Positions 44,196 to 52,581 of a stretch of 64,000 bases of DNA are shown one piece after another; position 1 is the stretch's first letter; the number at the start of each line of letters is the position of its first letter. Made by a program: the position numbers and the translations under genes. The notes under the pieces were generated by a model. It saw only the letters and a program-made list of their open reading frames with translations. It searched no databases and had not been told where the DNA came from. The stretch covers positions 372,001 through 436,000 of the forward strand of contig JAEYLX010000026.1 in assembly GCA_023407575.1 (NCBI GenBank), read 5' to 3'. The stretch is from Bacillota bacterium (GTDB taxonomy: Bacteria; Bacillota; Clostridia; Lachnospirales; Lachnospiraceae).

Positions 44196-45866
44196 ATGAG
44201 AAAGGGATTATATCAACGTTTTATTGGTTTATTTTTGGCTATGTGTTTATTAATTGTTTATGCGCCAAATGGTAATACGAGTGTTTCACAAGTACAGGCA
44301 GCAGAAAAAAGTAAAGTAGGAATTAATTATGACAAGTATGTGCTTACAAGGAATCAGACACATACCTTAAAAATTAATGGGACAACAAGCAAGGTTGTAT
44401 GGAATTCCAGTAACACGACGATTGCAACCGTTAGTACGAAAGGCATGGTTACAGGAAAAGCCGATGGTGAGGCAACCATAACAGCTAAAGTAGATAAAAA
44501 GACATATAAATGTGTAATTACAGTTACTTCTGCTTTATTAACCGACCCATATGAAGATTGGGATCACTATGGTGCGAATTATTCTTCGTATGATTCTATT
44601 GTTGAAGTAGATATGAAAAGTGCCTATGCAGATTTCCAAAGCGTGGGTTATAAAGTATCAAAAGGAATATTTATGACGGTATACAGTGAAAAGACAATCT
44701 GTTTGGAAGGATTGGACAGTAAGGGAAAAAGTCTTGGAGTTGTTAAAAACTTGGGGGTTTCTTATATTAAATTTGATCAGGCTACAAAACTTCGCATTGT
44801 AAACCCTGACAATATAAATTATAACATTAGATTTTTGCCGGTACAACCTACGGTGATAAGTAAAAAAGGTAATTATACTTATAGTGATTTTAAATGGTAT
44901 AAGCTAAAAGATGGAAATATACAAGCACCGGTGGTATTTGCTCTAAAGAATTCTTATTATGATTTCATAGCTGATACAGAAGAGGAAAGTTCATCAGCGC
45001 AAAATACAATAGGTGTTTTAGGATATACACCTTCGGATTTTGGACTAGTGGATATGGAGCAAAACAATGCCTTTAAAGTGGGGTATTTTACTGCTAATTC
45101 TAAAGATGTAGCTGGTACGTTGAAAAATCTAAAAATATATGTAGATCAATATAAAACCGTTCTTGATACCAAGGACATATATGCCTATGGTAAAACAAAC
45201 ATGGTGATTTCAAAGGGACATTTTGAGGATATAATCTCATATCGTGACGTTGTGAAAAAGATTGCAGGTAAGAATTATTTACCTGATAAAACATTATTTG
45301 ATAAAAAGCTTAAGATAAGATACATTAATGAGTGGGGAACCACTTCGGATAAAAATGTTATGCTTTTCCTCTTGGAGGATAAGCCGAAAGCATATCTGAA
45401 TGCAATAGCCTCCTACTATTACCTGGGAAGCATGGATTATGGAACTCAAATATATCCATGGTTGATGGGAACTAGAAAGACAATAGAAGAGGATGCATTA
45501 AAGGCTTTAAAATTAGATACATCATTAGTTGCTAAAGAAATGTCTTATATAAATACCATATCCGACGAGAATCTGAAGAATTTCGAGAATTACTTTGTCA
45601 ATATGGCGTTTGGGGAAAACTATAATATTGGTTATCATTTTATAAGATTTATCCAAGAGGAGTATGGAGCGGATGTAGTTTATAAAATTAATAAAAAAAT
45701 TATGGACAATAAGCAGCTCCCTAAATTTGAACATATTTCACCAAGTAATCGAACAGTGAAAAGCGACAAAATATTTATTGACTCAATCAAAAGCTGTACA
45801 GCAAAAGATGTATTTGTTCGTTTTGTAAATGAAGTTGTAAAAGTGAAAATGGATAAAGGGTTTTAA
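44196..45866 (+). CDS. Secreted Big_2 (bacterial Ig-like) domain protein
   Basis: 556-residue exported protein. Signal peptide residues 1-38 (cleavage near VQA-AEK), then a Big_2 domain (about 44-115: 'VVWNSSNTTIATVSTKGMVT', 'GKADGEATITAKV'). The middle (130-330) is beta-rich and unrecognised. The C-terminal 200 residues are helical ('AYLNAIASYYYLGSMDYGTQ', 'NIGYHFIRFIQEEYGADVVY') and recall the helical lobe of gluzincin-type peptidases, but no HExxH motif is present. Start at 44196 because GGAGGG (44187-44192) lies just upstream; the spacing is tight (3 bases). Confidence 0.75.
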   Translation: MRKGLYQRFIGLFLAMCLLIVYAPNGNTSVSQVQAAEKSKVGINYDKYVLTRNQTHTLKINGTTSKVVWNSSNTTIATVSTKGMVTGKADGEATITAKVDKKTYKCVITVTSALLTDPYEDWDHYGANYSSYDSIVEVDMKSAYADFQSVGYKVSKGIFMTVYSEKTICLEGLDSKGKSLGVVKNLGVSYIKFDQATKLRIVNPDNINYNIRFLPVQPTVISKKGNYTYSDFKWYKLKDGNIQAPVVFALKNSYYDFIADTEEESSSAQNTIGVLGYTPSDFGLVDMEQNNAFKVGYFTANSKDVAGTLKNLKIYVDQYKTVLDTKDIYAYGKTNMVISKGHFEDIISYRDVVKKIAGKNYLPDKTLFDKKLKIRYINEWGTTSDKNVMLFLLEDKPKAYLNAIASYYYLGSMDYGTQIYPWLMGTRKTIEEDALKALKLDTSLVAKEMSYINTISDENLKNFENYFVNMAFGENYNIGYHFIRFIQEEYGADVVYKINKKIMDNKQLPKFEHISPSNRTVKSDKIFIDSIKSCTAKDVFVRFVNEVVKVKMDKGF

Positions 45867-45908
45867 AAGAAATAGACTGTTGAATTTTTTCAACAGTCTA
45901 TTTCTTTT
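45865..45908. terminator. Bidirectional terminator, 20-bp stem
   Basis: AAAAGAAATAGACTGTTGAA (45865-45884) pairs perfectly with 45889-45908, T4 loop. It overlaps the stop of the Ig-like gene and also serves the convergent ABC operon. Confidence 0.93.
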
Positions 45909-45949
45909 GGGATTATATGAGGCAACTTGACTTATCGAAGGTAAATAAG

Positions 45950-47071
45950 TTAATATTCTGTAATATTATATTTTTTTAACTGACGCAGGCGTGTTAACAA
46001 TACAGGAAGAATGATAATACCATCGCAGAGCAGTGAGGCTAACAATGCTTCCGATTTGAAAAATGGAAGTGGAATACCCTGTGCCGTTAGAAGAAATTCA
46101 TTTAAGAAATAGACAGTTAATAACAACAAAATACCACCGAGAACAAGTCCACAGAGGTTTAGGAATAGGACTTCTTTTGCGATTTTACGTAAGCATTGTC
46201 CGTTGGAATAGCCAAGAGCTTTATATAGGCTGAATTCATACTTTCTCTTTTCATATGCACCTACAAAGGTCGCATGAATGGTAATGGAAAGTACCAGGGC
46301 GAGCATAACAATAATGGCATAGTAGATGTAGTTAAAAGCTTCAAAGGAGTCACTTATATCCTTATGTATTCTTTCATAATCATTTATAATAACTGCTGGT
46401 AACTTTGCTTTTAGCACAGCACTATCCTTAGCTAACATAGCTTGTGCAGCTGGAATATCTTCTGCTGCATTTCGGATAACTAGAAAGCTACTACCAAAGT
46501 GTTTTTGACTGTCTACAGCATAGGCAGTAAAGCCGTTGTTATTGCTAATACCAGCTACGACATAGTCACGCTCCATATAGTCTACCGATTTATTGTTCAT
46601 GGACAAGGTATCACCAATGGACAAGCCTAAATTCTTTGATAATTGTTCACTTAATAGGATTTCTCCATCCTGTAGAGTAAAATCTTTAGGCAGAAGTCCT
46701 AGCAATTGATTAAAGGTTGAAAAATCCACAGAACTTTTAAAATACATAGGGTTAAAATCTAAATTAATATTCATAATATTTTTTATGGAGATTAATCCCC
46801 CAAGATCAATGTTAACATAGGCACCTGTGGATTCTAAATTCTTAACTAAATCGTAAGATTGGCCAATTTGCACCCCATTCTCATCATCATAGGTTGAGGA
46901 AACAGTATAGTAGTTTCTATTAATTTCTATTGAGCTTATCAAGTTATCTGCTGGAGCAGTAATATATAAACCACCTAAATAACAGATACAGACAGTTGCA
47001 ATCAATAGGATTAACGCAAGGGAGCGTTTAGTATTCTCCTTAATATAGTAAAGTGCATCAAAGGACTTCAT
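45950..47071 (-). CDS. FtsX-type ABC transporter permease
   Basis: 373-residue MacB/FtsX-family permease: one N-terminal helix ('SLALILLIATVCICYLGGLY'), a large extracytoplasmic domain (about 40-250) and three C-terminal helices, with 'YEKRKYEFSLYKALGYSNGQ' as the coupling segment. Start at 47071, where GGGAGGAG lies about 6 bases upstream; it overlaps the end of the ATPase gene by 14 bases. Last gene of a permease-ATPase-permease operon. Confidence 0.88.
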   Translation of the reverse strand: MKSFDALYYIKENTKRSLALILLIATVCICYLGGLYITAPADNLISSIEINRNYYTVSSTYDDENGVQIGQSYDLVKNLESTGAYVNIDLGGLISIKNIMNINLDFNPMYFKSSVDFSTFNQLLGLLPKDFTLQDGEILLSEQLSKNLGLSIGDTLSMNNKSVDYMERDYVVAGISNNNGFTAYAVDSQKHFGSSFLVIRNAAEDIPAAQAMLAKDSAVLKAKLPAVIINDYERIHKDISDSFEAFNYIYYAIIVMLALVLSITIHATFVGAYEKRKYEFSLYKALGYSNGQCLRKIAKEVLFLNLCGLVLGGILLLLTVYFLNEFLLTAQGIPLPFFKSEALLASLLCDGIIILPVLLTRLRQLKKYNITEY

Positions 47072-47756
47072 GAAGCTCCTCCCTGTTTGGTACATTCTGT
47101 ATCCTACTGATTTCACCATCCCACATCTCTATAATCTGGTCAGCTTCCTTTAATATGGAATGATCATGGGTGATGACTAATACCAAATGATCTTTAGCAT
47201 ATTTCTTTAAAACATCCATTACCATAAAGGCAGTATCATGGTCAAGAGAAGCTGTAGGCTCATCGGCAAATAAAACCGCAGGTTCATTCACTAAAGCACG
47301 CGCAATTGCTACCCGTTGCCTCTGTCCCCCAGAGAGTTTAGACGGTCTTTTTTTTATGTCTCCACTTTTTAGCCCAAAATCCTCTAATATAGAGGTTCCT
47401 TTTCTTCTTGCGATTTCTGGCTTATCGGTAGCGGCAACAGTTACATTGTCAAGAGCGCTCATATAGGAAATCAAAAAATGTCTCTGAAAGACAAACCCAA
47501 ATTCTTTACGCCTTAAAATTTCTTTCTCAGAACTTTTATAAGCAGCATAGGATTTTTTATTATAAAATATTTCACCTGAGGTTTGATTCTTTAAGGTGGA
47601 CAGACAATACATAAGAGAGGACTTGCCACTACCAGAGGGACCTATAATACCGATAAACCCCTGCTGTGGAAGCTCCAAATTTAATTCCTTCAAAGCATAA
47701 ACTTTATCTGCTTTATCCATATCATAAATCATTGTTAAATTGTTTAGTGTAAACAT
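47058..47756 (-). CDS. ABC transporter ATP-binding protein (MacB/LolD type)
   Basis: 232-residue ATPase. Walker A 'GPSGSGKSS' (about 39-47), Q-loop 'FVFQRHFL', signature 'LSGGQRQRVAIARAL', Walker B 'VLFADEPTASLD' and 'VITHDHSIL'. This subfamily uses mechanotransmission to move peptides or lipoproteins across the envelope and often confers peptide-antibiotic resistance. It lies between two FtsX-like permease genes. Confidence 0.93.
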   Translation of the reverse strand: MFTLNNLTMIYDMDKADKVYALKELNLELPQQGFIGIIGPSGSGKSSLMYCLSTLKNQTSGEIFYNKKSYAAYKSSEKEILRRKEFGFVFQRHFLISYMSALDNVTVAATDKPEIARRKGTSILEDFGLKSGDIKKRPSKLSGGQRQRVAIARALVNEPAVLFADEPTASLDHDTAFMVMDVLKKYAKDHLVLVITHDHSILKEADQIIEMWDGEISRIQNVPNREELHEVL

Positions 47757-47836
47757 AGCGTATCATTCCTTTCAAGCAGAAATATAATTATTAGATTAAC
47801 ATGGTAGTGATCTCTACAAGGTGGAAATAAGTAGCC

Positions 47837-49000
47837 TTACATATAATCTTCCTTGATTTCGTCAATTGTCCGAATCCGCTGCATTGCCAGAAATAATGGA
47901 AGTTGAAGAACTCCATAGATCAAAACCAGGATACAAAAGATTTGAAATAGAATACCTGGCATAAATGGATTCGACATGAGACCAAGAGGTTCCACTAAAA
48001 AGAGTGTGCAGCCGAAAACGAATAAGGTGGTTATTATTGCTGCAAAGCCAAGGGAAAGTCCAAATGTAATAAGCAGTTCTTTTAATGCTGACAAATATAT
48101 CTCTCGAATTGAGTATCCGATGGAATGGTATAAACACCATTCTTCGTAACGATCACGAATGTACATATGAAAGACAACAGTGATACAGAGGCTTAATACC
48201 ACGGTTGCAATGGTAGATATCAGGTTTCTAGAGTATAGAATAGAATCTCCAACTTCTTTTTTATAAGTTTGCAGACCGCTGTTATAATCGTTAATGGTTA
48301 TAGATTCCGAGGAAAATCCTAACGTATTGGATAAATTGGAAAAATCAATCTCTTTCCCTTCAGAAAGAGTGGTAATTCCAAAGTTGGAATACATGCCAGG
48401 GTTAACACCACATATAAAATAGTAATCACAGGTTACAATGCCAGTGATAACGTATGCATTGCTGAAAAGCGAGTCCCCAATTTCTAAATTTTTGTTTTTA
48501 GCAAGTCTAGAATCGATTAAAAATTCACCCGGTGATTCTGGAATGCTACCTCTTAACAACTTTGCATCCATATAATCTGTAATTGTTGTTATGTACTCCT
48601 GATCCACAAAGACTGCAGAGATATTGGTATATCCAATGATTGATTTAATTGATGTGAACATTACATTACAAGGAAGAGCATAATCAATAGAATCTTCTGC
48701 TTCAAATTTCTTTGCCATTTCATTCAACCCACGGTGAAGTTCTAGATATCTTTCCTCACCGGTGGAGTCAGCAGTGTTAAAAATTTTTAAGTCGACGTCC
48801 AATTGATTCAATTCAGGAAGAAGAAACTGCATTTTTTGCGTGCTTCCAGTATAAGTGGAGGATAGGCTGACCGAGGTTACATTTAGTAAAAATGACAATC
48901 CATATAACATGGTAATAAAGAAGCCAAGACTAATAACTAATACGGTTGTTCTTTTACGGTTATTTTTAATATAGATAATTGCTGATATGCCTTTCTTCAT
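47837..49000 (-). CDS. FtsX-type ABC transporter permease
   Basis: 387-residue permease with one N-terminal helix, a long extracytoplasmic domain (about 40-260) and three C-terminal helices ('DRYEEWCLYHSIGYSIREIY' coupling segment). Divergent in sequence from the other permease, so the transporter is probably a heterodimer. RBS AAAGGAG lies about 15 bases upstream of the ATG, a loose spacing. First gene of the operon; an operator candidate lies just upstream. Confidence 0.87.
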   Translation of the reverse strand: MKKGISAIIYIKNNRKRTTVLVISLGFFITMLYGLSFLLNVTSVSLSSTYTGSTQKMQFLLPELNQLDVDLKIFNTADSTGEERYLELHRGLNEMAKKFEAEDSIDYALPCNVMFTSIKSIIGYTNISAVFVDQEYITTITDYMDAKLLRGSIPESPGEFLIDSRLAKNKNLEIGDSLFSNAYVITGIVTCDYYFICGVNPGMYSNFGITTLSEGKEIDFSNLSNTLGFSSESITINDYNSGLQTYKKEVGDSILYSRNLISTIATVVLSLCITVVFHMYIRDRYEEWCLYHSIGYSIREIYLSALKELLITFGLSLGFAAIITTLFVFGCTLFLVEPLGLMSNPFMPGILFQIFCILVLIYGVLQLPLFLAMQRIRTIDEIKEDYM

Positions 49001-49073
49001 TTTTATAATTCAGTAGCTCCTTTCAATATTCTGTGTCAATTATCACAGAAAAAATGTATAACTGAAAGTACTT

Positions 49074-49130
49074 AAAGTCATAAGAAGGGTATGACTTAAG
49101 TCATAAAAGCTATGACCCAAACCATAAAAT
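49074..49130 (-). promoter_or_regulatory. Operator candidate upstream of the ABC operon
   Basis: A perfect 16-bp palindrome TATGACTTAAGTCATA (49090-49105) is flanked by further ATGAC/GTCAT half-sites (near 49074-49079 and 49111-49116). It lies between the response-regulator gene and the ABC operon, on the upstream side of the latter, as expected for the binding site of the neighbouring LuxR-type regulator. Confidence 0.55.
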
Positions 49131-49141
49131 GTTGTCTTTGC

Positions 49142-49792
49142 TCATAAAAGGTTTCTTAAGGCTAAAACCAGCTGTGCTCTATCATGAATCCGTGTTTTGT
49201 CATAGATGGAAGAGATATAATTCTTAACAGTGCCCTCTGAAATGCAAAAATAATTTGCAATTTGTCCATTGGTATAACCCTCCGAAACCATACTGCAAAT
49301 TTCTTGTTCACGTTTTGTTAAGTCGCTAAAACGTGGATCTTTATGAGGGGTATGTACTTTATCAGAGGGAGCGGTTAATATTTTAGAAAGCTTTTGCATT
49401 ACCTTAAGATCAATGACACTTTGCCCCTTCATAAGGTTTGTAATGGTTTGAAGGATAGCTTCCATGCCGCTATCCTTTAATAAATATCCATCAGCTCCAT
49501 TTTTGATGGCTGATGTTATGTTATTTTCATCATAGAAGGTTGTTAGAACCAGAACTTTAGTGTTAGGATAGTGTTGCTTAAGTTCTGATATTAATTCTAT
49601 TCCACCCATCCCCTGCATATTAAGATCTACAATAGCAAGATCAACGGAATTCTCCCTTAAAAGCTGTAAGGCTGTATTGCCATCTTTAGCTTTACCCACA
49701 ATATCCATATTACCCTTTATGGATAAAATGATTTCTAAGCTCTCTAATAATAAAGGTTCATCATCTACTAATATTACTTTTAATCTATTCAT
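49142..49792 (-). CDS. NarL/LuxR-type response regulator
   Basis: 216-residue regulator. Receiver domain with acidic pair 'VDDEP' (10-11), phospho-acceptor Asp56 in 'AIVDLNMQGMGG', 'LTTFYDE' and Lys in 'LLKDSG'. C-terminal LuxR HTH: 'LTKREQEICSMVSEGYTNGQ', 'SEGTVKNYISSIYDKT'. Start at 49792, 5 bases after GGAGGT. It is 67 bases downstream of the kinase start codon's gene end and in the same operon; it probably controls the ABC transporter downstream. Confidence 0.93.
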   Translation of the reverse strand: MNRLKVILVDDEPLLLESLEIILSIKGNMDIVGKAKDGNTALQLLRENSVDLAIVDLNMQGMGGIELISELKQHYPNTKVLVLTTFYDENNITSAIKNGADGYLLKDSGMEAILQTITNLMKGQSVIDLKVMQKLSKILTAPSDKVHTPHKDPRFSDLTKREQEICSMVSEGYTNGQIANYFCISEGTVKNYISSIYDKTRIHDRAQLVLALRNLL

Positions 49793-49858
49793 CTTTACCT
49801 CCGTACACCGCCTACAACAGCACAAACCTTTCCTGGAAATAACTCGCCTATGGTCTTC

Positions 49859-51067
49859 CTATTCTTCTATAAGTGGAAGTATCATTCTAACGGACCAACC
49901 ATCAGTTGCGTTAATCACAAGCTCTCCACCAATCTGTTCCAAATATTTTCTGATTTTCTTTAATCCATATCCATTATCCACGCATTGTTTTATGTTAATA
50001 TTATTTGAGTATTCAAGGGGAGTTCCGTTATCATCAACATCAACTTGAAGATGTTTCGAATCAATTCGTACAAGGATAATAAAAGCAGATGACTTGCCAT
50101 GTTTCACTCCGTTTGATAAAAGCTCTGCTACAGAACTAATGATAAATTCGGAATGCAATTTAGGAAGATACTGTTCCTCAAATTCAGACAGCAGATTATG
50201 GCGCATTTTTACATTGGTATTCATAGAAAATTGCTCCAGGCATAAAAGAAGATTTTGAATTAAATCACGAATGGGTACTTCCTTGCTATCGTCATCAAGG
50301 CTTCTTACTGCGCTTCGTATGGTGTCAAGACTCTGGCACATTCGATCTTTAGCAAGAGTAACCTTGTTTCTTGCTTCTACGGGGGAGGTGTCATAGAGTA
50401 GTTCTGCAGCCTCCAAGGATATAATGGCAGCAGTAATGGTATGCCCAGCTGAATTATGAATATTACGGCTAATTGTTTCCCGTTCTTCCAACCGTGCCTG
50501 ATAATCGATAAGACTATTTTTGTAGGCTAATTCCTGTCGCATTCTTTTTTCTAAGAATTCGCTTTGAGCTGAAGTTTGTATAGAATTATTGATATTTATA
50601 ATTACATTCGAATAATTTTCTAGCGACTTTATAATTACATTATAAACAATACTAATTGTGGAGAGTACTAAGCAGTAGAAAAGAAAACTAGAAAGTTGGT
50701 AATTTGCCAGTAAAGCATTAATTATAGTAAACGGTATAAGAGGGGTTACTGGTTGAAGGTGTTTTAGAACGCCAATAGGACAGGAATACTTGGGTAAGGT
50801 CAGGACGATAAGATAACTGTACCAATCAGGTGCAATACAACATAATCCAAGACAGATTACATTAGCAATACATTTATATAAAAGCGTTTGCTTATTATTC
50901 TGAACGGTAAGTAAAAGTAAACAGACTATGAGTAAGTAGCTGCCCAGGGTAAGGAGGATAGGATAAATTCTATCGAAATGAAAGAAACAAGCCAGAAGAA
51001 AGATTAATATGCCAAAACAAAGGTGGAGCATATGATAGATATTCTTAAAGTTCTGCTGATTATACAT
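49859..51067 (-). CDS. Sensor histidine kinase (HisKA_3 family)
   Basis: 402-residue membrane kinase. Five or six hydrophobic helices in residues 10-150 with only short loops, so it probably senses within the membrane. A coiled linker leads to the dimerisation/phospho-acceptor segment 'ETISRNIHNSAGHTITAAII' (His204) and a HATPase_c domain ('SSVAELLSNGVKHGKSSAFI' N box, 'DVDDNGTPLEYS', 'NGYGLKKIRKYLEQIGGEL'). Pairs with the adjacent LuxR-type regulator; likely signal is envelope stress or a peptide antibiotic, by analogy with similar loci. Confidence 0.92.
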   Translation of the reverse strand: MYNQQNFKNIYHMLHLCFGILIFLLACFFHFDRIYPILLTLGSYLLIVCLLLLTVQNNKQTLLYKCIANVICLGLCCIAPDWYSYLIVLTLPKYSCPIGVLKHLQPVTPLIPFTIINALLANYQLSSFLFYCLVLSTISIVYNVIIKSLENYSNVIININNSIQTSAQSEFLEKRMRQELAYKNSLIDYQARLEERETISRNIHNSAGHTITAAIISLEAAELLYDTSPVEARNKVTLAKDRMCQSLDTIRSAVRSLDDDSKEVPIRDLIQNLLLCLEQFSMNTNVKMRHNLLSEFEEQYLPKLHSEFIISSVAELLSNGVKHGKSSAFIILVRIDSKHLQVDVDDNGTPLEYSNNINIKQCVDNGYGLKKIRKYLEQIGGELVINATDGWSVRMILPLIEE

Positions 51068-51252
51068 GACTTATGGCTCCTGTTCGTAATATGAATATCG
51101 AATAATGTTACGGATAATAATATTCATAATAAGGTATGGATTTACCGTAATTTACCGATAGTATATCATGGTAGTGTTATTCGTACAACAAAATAAGAAA
51201 TAATAGGATTTTGGGTTTGTGAATAAAGAGAATACAGATATTGCTACTATAT

Positions 51253-51308
51253 AGACCCAAGCTCGAAAACCTGCGGTTTCCTCGCTGTTTGGCTCTCGCC
51301 AAACATAA
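51253..51308 (-). repeat. Dispersed repeat, copy 2 (56-bp extended form)
   Basis: Contains the 43-bp core (51257-51299), exact reverse complement of 14506-14548, with extra shared flanks AGAC and CAAACATAA. Identical over 56 bp to 51335-51390. Confidence 0.92.
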
Positions 51309-51334
51309 TGTATAAATATTATCGTTAACTTTAC

Positions 51335-51390
51335 AGACCCAAGCTCGAAAACCTGCGGTTTCCTCGCTGTTTGGCTCTCGCCAAACATAA
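51335..51390 (-). repeat. Dispersed repeat, copy 3 (56-bp extended form)
   Basis: Core at 51339-51381. In direct tandem with copy 2 at an 82-bp period, separated by a 26-bp AT-rich spacer. Confidence 0.92.
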
Positions 51391-51445
51391 ATACATAAAA
51401 ATTATCCTTAGAAAGCAAGCTTTCACGGCTAGTTTTTATGTATTT
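51389..51445. repeat. 13-bp inverted repeat with nested hairpin
   Basis: AAATACATAAAAA (51389-51401) pairs with TTTTTATGTATTT (51433-51445). Inside lies GAAAGC-AA-GCTTTC (51411-51424). It directly abuts repeat copy 3. The inner AAAGCAAGCTTTC also occurs near 40922. Confidence 0.7.
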
Positions 51446-51462
51446 AATTTGGTTCTGAACAG

Positions 51463-51498
51463 TTGACAAATAGTTATATTTTTAGGTAGAATTACCTA
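51463..51498 (+). promoter_or_regulatory. Promoter P1 of the polysaccharide locus with overlapping inverted repeat
   Basis: TTGACA (51463-51468), 18-bp spacer, TAGAAT (51487-51492). The -10 lies inside a perfect inverted repeat TAGGTA-GAAT-TACCTA (51483-51498), a good place for a repressor. Confidence 0.6.
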
Positions 51499-51513
51499 GA
51501 AGTTCATATCTTG

Positions 51514-51542
51514 TTGAATTGTGGAAGTGACTGTCGTATAAT
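51514..51542 (+). promoter_or_regulatory. Promoter P2 of the polysaccharide locus
   Basis: TTGAAT (51514-51519), 17-bp spacer, perfect TATAAT (51537-51542); predicted start near 51549, 41 bases before the first gene. Confidence 0.65.
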
Positions 51543-51589
51543 GAAAAAAACACTACCCTTTTTTATCAAATTGTAGGTGAGGATATTAC

Positions 51590-52573
51590 ATGAAGCATAG
51601 ATTATACCTCGTAGTACCCTGTTATAATGAGCAGGAAGTTATTGATGAATCAGCAGATTTACTAAGTAAAAAATGTGAGCAATTAATCAGTCAGGGTAAG
51701 ATTGATGAATCCAGCAGGATTGTGATTGTAAATGATGGTTCCACAGATCGTACCTGGGAGCTTATCATGAAACTGTATAAATCCGATCAAAGATTCATTG
51801 GAATTGATTTAAGCAGGAATCAAGGTCATCAGTATGCTGTATTAGCCGGGCTTTTATATGCAAAGGACTATGCAGATTGTGTTATTACAATCGATGCAGA
51901 TCTACAAGATGATATTGATGCAATTGATGCTATGATTGATAAATTCCAGGAGGGTTGTGACATTGTTTACGGAGTGCGTAATAACCGTACTACCGATCAT
52001 TTTCTGAAAAGATCTACAGCGAACCTTTTTTATAAAGTAATGAAGTTTCTTGGTGCAGAAACCATTAATAACCACGCTGATTTCCGATTAATGAGTCAGA
52101 GAGCCATCACTGCTCTAGATCAATATGAAGAGGTCAACCTGTTTTTACGTGGAATTATTCCGCTGATAGGATTCAAAACGGACAAGGTATACTATTCCCG
52201 TAATGCAAGAACCGCAGGGACAACAAAATATCCTCTTAAGAAAATGCTTGCGCTGGCCTGGGAGGGGATAACCTCTACGAGTATGAAGCCGCTGCGTTTT
52301 ATCTCAGTGCTGGGTTTTACAATTTGTTTTTTCAGTATACTCATGCTTTGTTATATCTTGATCAGGTACTTTACTGGACATACAACGGTTGGTTGGGCCA
52401 GTGTTACAGTTTCTCTTTGGACAATCGGTGGCCTGTTATTGTTTTGTATGGGCATAATTGGTGAATATATTGGGAAAATATACATGGAGACGAAAAAGCG
52501 TCCTAGATATTTTATAAATAAACTACTGGATGATTTAAACAGGGATGAGGTATCAGCAGACGACCGTGTTTAA
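51590..52573 (+). CDS. GT2 glycosyltransferase, GtrB/DPM-like (undecaprenyl-phosphate sugar transferase)
   Basis: 327 residues. Catalytic domain (1-225): 'LVVPCYNEQEVIDESADLL', 'IVNDGSTDRTW', 'DLSRNQGHQYAVLAGLLYAK', 'TIDADLQDD' (DxD) and 'GVRNNRTTDHFLKRSTANLF'. Two C-terminal membrane helices (about 235-260 and 268-295). This is the family that loads one sugar from a nucleotide sugar onto undecaprenyl phosphate on the inner leaflet, for later use outside by GT-C enzymes. Two such GT-C proteins are encoded in the same run, which fits side-chain decoration of an exported polymer. First gene behind two promoters. Confidence 0.9.
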   Translation: MKHRLYLVVPCYNEQEVIDESADLLSKKCEQLISQGKIDESSRIVIVNDGSTDRTWELIMKLYKSDQRFIGIDLSRNQGHQYAVLAGLLYAKDYADCVITIDADLQDDIDAIDAMIDKFQEGCDIVYGVRNNRTTDHFLKRSTANLFYKVMKFLGAETINNHADFRLMSQRAITALDQYEEVNLFLRGIIPLIGFKTDKVYYSRNARTAGTTKYPLKKMLALAWEGITSTSMKPLRFISVLGFTICFFSILMLCYILIRYFTGHTTVGWASVTVSLWTIGGLLLFCMGIIGEYIGKIYMETKKRPRYFINKLLDDLNRDEVSADDRV

Positions 52574-52581
52574 GGAGTGTT

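Noticed and set aside
51253..51390. CRISPR-like direct repeats
   Set aside because: Only two units, 56 bp long with a 26-bp AT-rich spacer, no cas genes, and a third copy far away in inverted orientation: a dispersed repeat, not an array.
51152..51469. 105-codon minus-strand frame containing two near-identical peptides (ARKPQVFELGS-like)
   Set aside because: The repeated peptide is only the 43-bp dispersed repeat read in frame. No ribosome site, and the region holds the promoters of the polysaccharide locus on the other strand.
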